Assembly: GCF_031432975.1 (NCBI RefSeq)
Contig: NZ_CP133838.1
Span: 620,001 to 684,000, forward strand
Length of the DNA: 64,000 nucleotides
Source: Buttiauxella selenatireducens
GTDB taxonomy: Bacteria > Pseudomonadota > Gammaproteobacteria > Enterobacterales > Enterobacteriaceae
Direction of reading: 5' to 3'
Positions 58,293 to 64,000 of this stretch are shown here, piece after piece. How positions within the stretch are numbered: position 1 is the stretch's first letter; each line of letters starts with the position of its first letter. Below the pieces are notes generated by a model. The model worked only from the letters and a program-made list of their open reading frames with translations, was not told where the DNA came from and searched no databases. Made by a program: the position numbers and the translations under genes.

Positions 58293-58364
58293 AGTGTTTC
58301 ACCCTGTCTGCAACGCACTTCGCCGTGTATCATTCCGTTAAAGTTTTGACTCTCCGGGAATGAT

Positions 58365-58952
58365 ATGAATACCTTACGCATTGGCTTAGTTTCCATCTCT
58401 GACCGCGCTTCAAGCGGTGTCTATCAAGATAAAGGTATTCCGGCCCTTGTTGACTGGCTGGAAAAAACCTTAACGACTCCTTTTCAAATCGAAACCCGCT
58501 TAATCCCTGATGAACAGCCGCTTATTGAACAAGCGCTGTGTGAGTTGGTGGATGAGATGGCGTGTCATTTGGTGTTAACCACGGGTGGCACTGGCCCCGC
58601 TCGTCGTGATGTGACACCAGATGCGACACTTGCCATCGCTGACCGTGTGATGCCAGGTTTCGGCGAGCAGATGCGCCAGATCAGCTTGCAGTTTGTGCCG
58701 ACAGCGATTCTTTCGCGGCAAGTTGGCGTTATCCGTAAGCAGGCGTTGATCCTGAATTTACCAGGCCAGCCGAAATCGATTCAAGAAACGCTCGAGGGCG
58801 TCAAAGATGCTGATGGCAACGTTATCGTGCCGGGAATATTCGCAAGTGTACCGTATTGTATACAGCTTCTGGATGGCCCTTACGTCGAGACGGAGAGTAA
58901 AGTAGTAGCAGCTTTTCGTCCTAAAAGTGCAATTCGTGAAATAAAGCTCTAA
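58365..58952 (+). CDS. mog: Mog, molybdopterin adenylyltransferase
   Basis: 195 residues, as in E. coli. It adenylylates molybdopterin before MoeA inserts molybdate. MoCF-biosynthesis fold with LVSISDRASSGVYQDKG (about residues 8-24) and the substrate loop TTGGTGPARRDVTPDAT (about 69-85). LILNLPGQPKSIQETLEG (about 127-144) completes the site. Context identical to E. coli. Confidence 0.97.
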   Translation: MNTLRIGLVSISDRASSGVYQDKGIPALVDWLEKTLTTPFQIETRLIPDEQPLIEQALCELVDEMACHLVLTTGGTGPARRDVTPDATLAIADRVMPGFGEQMRQISLQFVPTAILSRQVGVIRKQALILNLPGQPKSIQETLEGVKDADGNVIVPGIFASVPYCIQLLDGPYVETESKVVAAFRPKSAIREIKL

Positions 58953-59077
58953 AAATAGGTTGTTTGTGACATAAGATGTAGTGGCTCTGGCATGTCGAGT
59001 GGGGATCGTTATAGTAAGTTTTGCTTTACAGCAAAATGGAAACTAAAAACCACACTCATTTTCATGCGCAGGTTCTT

Positions 59078-60402
59078 ATGTCACAACAATTACATTCAAC
59101 ACAACGCACAAGACCTCTGAATCGTCAGGATTACAAAACCCTGACTCTTGCCGCCCTCGGTGGCGCACTCGAATTCTACGACTTCATCATCTTTGTTTTC
59201 TTTGCCACCGTGGTAGGGGCACTCTTTTTCCCTGCGGATATTCCTGAATGGCTTCGCCAGCTACAAACCTTCGGTATTTTTGCCGCCGGTTATCTGGCGC
59301 GCCCTTTGGGCGGCATTATCATGGCCCACTTTGGTGATTTGGTTGGTCGTAAAAAAATGTTCACCCTGAGCATTTTGCTGATGGCGTTGCCAACTTTGGC
59401 GATTGGGCTGTTGCCAACCTACGAAACACTCGGTATCGCCGCGCCAGTATTACTGCTTCTGATGCGTGTGCTTCAGGGGGCGGCAATCGGGGGGAAGTGC
59501 CGGGTGCCTGGGTATTTGTTGCCGAGCATGTCCCTTATAAACGAATCGGGATCGCATGCGGTACGTTAACGGCTGGCCTTACGGCTGGGATCTTGCTGGG
59601 TTCTGTTGTCGCGACCATAATTAATACCTCGATGACGCAGCAGGCTATTCACGATGGCGGCTGGCGTATTCCCTTCTTCCTGGGCGGTATTTTTGGGTTG
59701 GTAGCGATGTATCTGCGCCGCTGGTTGCAAGAGACTCCAATCTTTATTGAGATGCAGCAACGCAAAACCCTGGCGGAAGAGTTGCCGTTGAAATCGGTCA
59801 TCGTGAACCATAAAAAAGCCGTGGTGGTTTCGATGCTGTTGACCTGGTTGCTGTCCGCAGGGATTGTGGTCGTCATATTAATGGCGCCAACCTGGCTACA
59901 AAAACAATTGGGTATCGCGCCAGCATTGACGCTTCAGGCGAACAGTATTGCGATTGTCATGCTGTGTATCGGTTGTATCGTGGCGGGGCTGATTATCGAC
60001 CGTATTGGTGCCAGCAAAACCTTTATTATCGGGAGTTTGTTGCTGGCGATATGCAGCTGGATGTTCTATCACCTGACTGCCAGCCATCCAGAGTATCTGT
60101 TCTTTTTATATGGCCTGGTCGGTTTAAGCGTCGGAGTGGTAGGCGCTGTGCCGTTTGTGATGGTCAGAGCATTCCCGGCAGAAGTGCGATTTAGCGGGAT
60201 CTCATTCTCTTATAATATGTCGTATGCGATTTTCGGTGGTCTGACACCTATCTTCGTCACCATGTTATCGGCAGTATCACCCATGGCTCCTGCCTGGTAT
60301 GTGCTGGCACTGTCGATGGTTGGCCTGGCGCTGGGGATTTGGCTGCGAAATGATTTAACGCATGAAGATAAAGTGGTTCAAAGGCCGCTACAGCACTCAT
60401 AA
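59078..60402 (+). pseudogene. MFS metabolite:H+ symporter gene with a one-base frameshift
   Basis: Two overlapping frames make one major facilitator. The first starts at 59078 (MSQQLHSTQRTRPLNRQD) and covers helices 1-4 with LGGALEFYDFIIF and HFGDLVGRKKMF, the loop 2-3 signature of metabolite:H+ symporters. It reaches LLMRVLQGAAIGG at 59489-59494, a run of six G. Seven G would continue in frame as GEVPGAWVFVAEHVP, which is exactly where the second frame picks up and runs to 60402 (helices 5-12). So one G is missing. Without it the first frame stops at 59569. It could be a recent mutation, a slippage site or an assembly error. Substrate is unknown. E. coli has no gene here. Confidence 0.85.
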
Positions 60403-60432
60403 AAAAACGCGGAGCCAGGCTCCGCGTTTTTG
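60400..60432. terminator. Bidirectional terminator between the MFS gene and satP
   Basis: Stem ACGCGGAG (60407-60414) and CTCCGCGT (60420-60427) with CCAGG loop, flanked by seven A and by TTTTTGTTTT. Confidence 0.93.
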
Positions 60433-60457
60433 TTTTCACACCACAGCTATGCGGGAA

Positions 60458-61024
60458 TCAGTGTTTTTCACCAATTGGCAATACAGTACGGCCAAACTGC
60501 TCGTTGAGCACTTCGCCCATCGCCAGGTAAATGGCAGATGCGCCACAAACCAGACCCACCCAACCAGCAATGTGAATGATGCTTTCGCTATCAGCAAAGT
60601 GTCCGATAGAAAGCAGAGCGAACAGAACGGTCAGGCTTGCAAACACGAACTGCAGCATGCGGGAAGCAACCAGTGTTCCAAAGAACATGAACAGGGTGAA
60701 AACGCCCCATAGACCAAGGTATGCACCCATGAAGTGTGCGTTTGCAGCGTCTGCAAGGCCCATCTTAGGCATGATCAAAATGGCGACCAGAGTCAGCCAG
60801 AAAGAGCCATAAGAAGTGAATGCTGTCAGGCCGAAAGTATTACCTTTCTTAAATTCCAACAGGCCAGCAAAAATTTGTGCGATACCACCGTAAAAAATAC
60901 CCATTGCAAGAATGTTGACATCAAAAGGGAAGATGCCGGTGTTATGCAAGTTAAGCAGGATGGTCGTCATACCGAAGCCCATCAAGCCCAGGGGAGCTGG
61001 ATTAGCCAACTTAGTGTTGCCCAT
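60458..61024 (-). CDS. satP: SatP (YaaH), acetate/succinate:H+ symporter
   Basis: 188 residues, as in E. coli. AceTr/GPR1-FUN34-YaaH family with six helices; the hallmark NPAPLGLMGFGMTT is at residues 7-20. It imports acetate and succinate with protons. It is divergent from dnaK across 296 bp. E. coli has further small genes between satP and dnaK that are absent here. Confidence 0.97.
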   Translation of the reverse strand: MGNTKLANPAPLGLMGFGMTTILLNLHNTGIFPFDVNILAMGIFYGGIAQIFAGLLEFKKGNTFGLTAFTSYGSFWLTLVAILIMPKMGLADAANAHFMGAYLGLWGVFTLFMFFGTLVASRMLQFVFASLTVLFALLSIGHFADSESIIHIAGWVGLVCGASAIYLAMGEVLNEQFGRTVLPIGEKH

Positions 61025-61167
61025 AGTTCCTCTAAAATTCGTCTGAAAATGGATATATGTAAGCGCCTCGTAGCCGCGAAAGGGCTGCGGGGCGCGGCAT
61101 CATAATCAGGTGAAGGTCCTGAGTCCATGATCTAAACAGGTGTGAAGATGAAAATTTTTTTTACCTT

Positions 61168-61200
61168 GCCCCTTGATGGAGAGTTTAGTGACCCCATCTT
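61168..61200 (+). promoter_or_regulatory. Sigma-32 promoter P1 of dnaKJ
   Basis: The heat-shock -35 CCCTTGAT (CTTGAT at 61172-61177) and -10 CCCCATCTT (from 61192) are separated by 14 bp, very close to the E. coli dnaK P1. The upstream T-run (61155-61162) is unrelated to it. Confidence 0.88.
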
Positions 61201-61246
61201 GTATGCAACCGCAGTTGATGGACCTGAAAAAAAGCACGTTTGGGCA

Positions 61247-61275
61247 GTTGAAAGACTCTTGTTTGCCCGCATAAC
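61247..61275 (+). promoter_or_regulatory. Sigma-32 promoter P2 of dnaKJ
   Basis: GTTGAAA (61247-61253) and CCCGCAT (61266-61272), with the surrounding GGGCAGTTGAAA as in E. coli dnaK P2. It lies about 45 bp before the ATG. Confidence 0.75.
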
Positions 61276-61320
61276 AGGTTCACGACCATATGACGACAAA
61301 TTTTAAGTGGAGACGTTTAG

Positions 61321-63240
61321 ATGGGTAAAATTATTGGCATCGACCTGGGTACTACCAACTCTTGTGTAGCGATTATGGATGGTACTACTGCTCGCGTTCT
61401 GGAAAACGCTGAGGGTGACCGCACCACTCCTTCTATCATTGCATACACCCAGGATGGTGAGATTCTGGTTGGTCAGCCGGCTAAACGTCAGGCAGTGACT
61501 AACCCGCAGAACACTCTGTTCGCGATCAAACGCCTGATTGGCCGCCGCTTCCAGGACGAAGAAGTCCAGCGCGATGAAGCTATCATGCCGTACAAAATCA
61601 TCGGCGCTGATAACGGCGACGCATGGATTGATGTAAAAGGCCAGAAAATGGCACCTCCGCAGATCTCTGCTGAAGTGCTGAAGAAAATGAAGAAAACCGC
61701 TGAAGATTATCTGGGTGAGCCAGTCACTGAAGCTGTTATCACCGTTCCTGCATACTTCAACGATGCACAGCGTCAGGCAACTAAAGATGCTGGCCGTATC
61801 GCAGGTCTGGAAGTAAAACGTATCATCAACGAACCAACCGCAGCGGCTCTGGCCTACGGTCTGGATAAAGAAGTTGGCAACCGTACTATCGCGGTTTACG
61901 ACTTGGGTGGTGGTACTTTCGATATCTCTATTATCGAAATTGATGAAGTTGATGGCGAGAAAACCTTCGAAGTTCTGGCAACCAATGGTGATACCCACCT
62001 GGGTGGTGAAGACTTCGATAGCCGTCTGATCAACTACTTAGTGGAAGAGTTCAAGAAAGATCAAGGTATCGATCTGCGTAACGATCCACTGGCTATGCAG
62101 CGTCTGAAAGAAGCTGCTGAAAAAGCGAAAATTGAGCTGTCTTCTGCTCAACAGACCGACGTGAACCTGCCGTACATCACAGCAGACGCGACCGGTCCAA
62201 AACACATGAACATCAAAGTGACTCGCGCGAAACTGGAATCCCTGGTCGAAGACCTGGTAAACCGTTCTATCGAGCCGCTGAAAGTTGCACTGCAAGATGC
62301 TGGCCTGTCTGTTTCCGATATCCAGGACGTTATCCTGGTTGGTGGTCAGACTCGTATGCCAATGGTGCAGAAAAAAGTGACCGAGTTCTTCGGTAAAGAA
62401 CCACGTAAAGACGTGAACCCGGACGAAGCTGTTGCAATCGGTGCTGCTGTTCAGGGTGGTGTGCTTGCTGGTGATGTCACTGACGTACTGCTGCTGGACG
62501 TTACCCCGCTGTCTCTGGGTATCGAAACCATGGGCGGTGTGATGACTTCACTGATTAACAAAAACACCACTATCCCGACTAAACACAGCCAGGTGTTCTC
62601 CACAGCTGAAGATAACCAGTCTGCGGTGACCATCCATGTGATTCAGGGTGAACGTAAACGTGCTTCTGATAACAAATCTTTGGGTCAGTTCAACCTGGAT
62701 GGTATCAGCCCAGCACCACGCGGCATGCCGCAAATCGAAGTGACCTTCGATATCGATGCTGACGGCATTCTGCACGTTTCCGCGAAAGACAAAAACAGCG
62801 GTAAAGAGCAGAAAATCACCATCAAGGCTTCTTCTGGTCTGAACGAAGAAGAAATCCAAAAAATGGTGCGTGATGCAGAAGCTAACGCAGAAGCTGACCG
62901 TAAGTTTGAAGAACTGGTGCAGACCCGTAACCAGGGTGACCACTTGCTGCATAGCACTCGTAAGCAAGTTGAAGAAGCCGGTGACAAACTGCCAGCTGAT
63001 GACAAAACTGCAATCGAGTCTGCATTGAGCGCGCTGGAAACTTCTCTGAAAGGCGAAGACAAAGCTGATATCGAAGCGAAAATGCAGGCACTGGCACAAG
63101 TTTCTCAGAAACTGATGGAACTGGCTCAGGCACAGCACGCTGAACAGCAAGCAGGCAACGCGACAGATGCTGGCAACTCTGCTAGCAAAGACGACGATGT
63201 TGTTGATGCTGAGTTCGAAGAAGTTAAAGACAAAAAATAA
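61321..63240 (+). CDS. dnaK: DnaK, Hsp70 chaperone
   Basis: 639 residues (E. coli 638). N-terminal ATPase with [17 protein letters not shown] (residues 4-20), [13 protein letters not shown] (about 169-181), [13 protein letters not shown] (about 192-204) and [11 protein letters not shown] (about 340-350). The interdomain linker [15 protein letters not shown] (about 388-402) leads to the substrate-binding domain. The helical lid ends in [11 protein letters not shown] with the conserved EEV. It works with DnaJ and GrpE and restrains sigma-32. An 85-bp gap containing a large hairpin separates it from dnaJ. Confidence 0.99.
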   Translation: MGKIIGIDLGTTNSCVAIMDGTTARVLENAEGDRTTPSIIAYTQDGEILVGQPAKRQAVTNPQNTLFAIKRLIGRRFQDEEVQRDEAIMPYKIIGADNGDAWIDVKGQKMAPPQISAEVLKKMKKTAEDYLGEPVTEAVITVPAYFNDAQRQATKDAGRIAGLEVKRIINEPTAAALAYGLDKEVGNRTIAVYDLGGGTFDISIIEIDEVDGEKTFEVLATNGDTHLGGEDFDSRLINYLVEEFKKDQGIDLRNDPLAMQRLKEAAEKAKIELSSAQQTDVNLPYITADATGPKHMNIKVTRAKLESLVEDLVNRSIEPLKVALQDAGLSVSDIQDVILVGGQTRMPMVQKKVTEFFGKEPRKDVNPDEAVAIGAAVQGGVLAGDVTDVLLLDVTPLSLGIETMGGVMTSLINKNTTIPTKHSQVFSTAEDNQSAVTIHVIQGERKRASDNKSLGQFNLDGISPAPRGMPQIEVTFDIDADGILHVSAKDKNSGKEQKITIKASSGLNEEEIQKMVRDAEANAEADRKFEELVQTRNQGDHLLHSTRKQVEEAGDKLPADDKTAIESALSALETSLKGEDKADIEAKMQALAQVSQKLMELAQAQHAEQQAGNATDAGNSASKDDDVVDAEFEEVKDKK

Positions 63241-63265
63241 TCGCCCTTTGAGCGGTTTGTAACTG

Positions 63266-63299
63266 GCACGGGCGTCGAGGTTTTCCTCTACGCCCGTGC
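63266..63299 (+). other. Intercistronic hairpin between dnaK and dnaJ
   Basis: Stem GCACGGGCGT (63266-63275) and ACGCCCGTGC (63290-63299), with an inner GAGG/CCTC stem and TTTT loop. No T-run follows. It may reduce read-through or adjust mRNA stability so that less DnaJ than DnaK is made. Confidence 0.6.
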
Positions 63300-63325
63300 A
63301 CGCATGTTAGGGGCAGACAAAAAAG

Positions 63326-64000
63326 ATGGCGAAGAGAGACTATTACGAGGTTTTAGGCGTTCCGAAAAACGCGGAAGAGCGTGAAATCAAGAAAGCCTAT
63401 AAACGCCTGGCAATGAAGTTCCACCCGGATCGTAATCAGGGTGACAAAGAGTCTGAGGCGAAGTTTAAAGAAATTAAAGAAGCCTACGAAATCCTTACCG
63501 ACGAGCAAAAACGTGCCGCTTACGACCAGTATGGTCATGCTGCGTTTGAGCAAGGCGGCATGGGTGGTGGCGGTCACGGTGGATTTGGTGGTGGCGGCCA
63601 GGACTTTGGCGATATTTTTGGCGACGTATTCGGCGACATCTTCGGTGGTGGCCGTCGTCAACGCGCTTCCCGTGGTGCCGATTTACGCTACAACATGGAC
63701 TTAACGCTGGAAGAAGCGGTTCGTGGCGTCACCAAAGAGATCCGCATCCCAACGCTTGAAGAGTGTGGCGTTTGCCATGGTAGCGGCGCGAAAGCGGGCT
63801 CCAAGCCGCAGACTTGCCCGACGTGTCATGGGCAAGGTCAGGTGCAAATGCGCCAGGGCTTCTTCACGGTGCAGCAAAGCTGTCCACACTGTCAGGGGCG
63901 CGGTTCGATTATTAAAGATCCGTGCAATACCTGTCATGGACATGGTCGCGTAGAAAAAACAAAAACACTGTCGGTGAAAATCCCGGCTGGCGTTGATACC
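63326..64000 (+). CDS. dnaJ: DnaJ, Hsp40 co-chaperone (3' end outside window)
   Basis: The first 225 codons of dnaJ from the ATG at 63326; the gene runs off the window. J domain residues 1-70 with HPD at 33-35 ([11 protein letters not shown]); a Gly/Phe-rich linker (about 75-110, [17 protein letters not shown]); then the zinc-binding CxxCxGxG repeats: [24 protein letters not shown] and CNTCHGHG all visible. It delivers substrates to DnaK and stimulates its ATPase. Confidence 0.98.
   Translation, partial: MAKRDYYEVLGVPKNAEEREIKKAYKRLAMKFHPDRNQGDKESEAKFKEIKEAYEILTDEQKRAAYDQYGHAAFEQGGMGGGGHGGFGGGGQDFGDIFGDVFGDIFGGGRRQRASRGADLRYNMDLTLEEAVRGVTKEIRIPTLEECGVCHGSGAKAGSKPQTCPTCHGQGQVQMRQGFFTVQQSCPHCQGRGSIIKDPCNTCHGHGRVEKTKTLSVKIPAGVDT

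Noticed and set aside
62548-63150. 200-codon minus-strand frame in dnaK
   Set aside because: It is a shadow of the strongly biased dnaK codon usage.

Overview
This 64 kb window is chromosomal DNA from a member of the Enterobacteriaceae. Gene order follows the E. coli K-12 map from about 99 min through the thr operon to dnaKJ: yjjA, yjjB-yjjP, yjjQ, fhuF, yjjZ, three tRNA-Leu(CAG), rsmC-holD-rimI-yjjG-prfC, osmY, ytjA, yjjU-yjjV, deoCABD, lplA, ytjB, serB-radA-nadR, ettA, slt, trpR, yjjX, gpmB, rob, creABCD, arcA, yjtD, thrLABC, yaaX, yaaA, yaaJ, talB, mog, satP, dnaK, dnaJ. The best genus clue is the phytase-type acid phosphatase at 50641-51975. It closely resembles, from memory, the well-known Buttiauxella phytase, so Buttiauxella or a close relative is my best inference. 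ERIC elements support an enterobacterium.

Layout. 1-12 kb is the accessory end: an edge-truncated methyltransferase, yjjA, an ERIC, a TetR regulator where E. coli has dnaT-dnaC, the YjjP/YjjB exporter pair, a pobA-pobR 4-hydroxybenzoate module, two LuxR-type regulators, a YbaK-family deacylase, a decayed PTS locus (EIIB remnant plus intact EIIC behind a 29-bp palindrome), fhuF with a Fur box, and a diguanylate cyclase. 12-20 kb holds Fur-linked yjjZ, a tRNA-Leu triplet with a stable-RNA promoter, and translation and replication housekeeping genes. 20-27 kb is a nucleoside unit: a CNT permease with tandem CRP sites at CytR-type spacing, then deoCABD behind two perfect DeoR-like palindromes. 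Import and catabolism of (deoxy)nucleosides are thus side by side and probably co-regulated. It ends in an array of six 41-bp repeats inside a palindromic element.

27-45 kb holds lipoate ligase, serB-radA-nadR, EttA, Slt70, TrpR with its own operator, Rob, the CreABCD system with a cre-tag before creD, and ArcA with a long upstream region containing a frame-broken yjjY homologue. 45-50.6 kb is the thr operon with leader peptide and attenuator. 50.6-61 kb carries the phytase, a second-type GAPDH with a GlxA-type regulator, yaaX (His/Asp-rich), yaaA, yaaJ, talB, mog, an MFS transporter broken by a one-base G-run deficit, and satP. The window closes with dnaK under two sigma-32 promoters and the start of dnaJ.

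Most of the window is conserved core genome. I found no CRISPR array, complete insertion sequence, prophage or recognisable new defence system. The unusual items are locus decay, repeat expansion, synteny replacements and regulatory palindromes.
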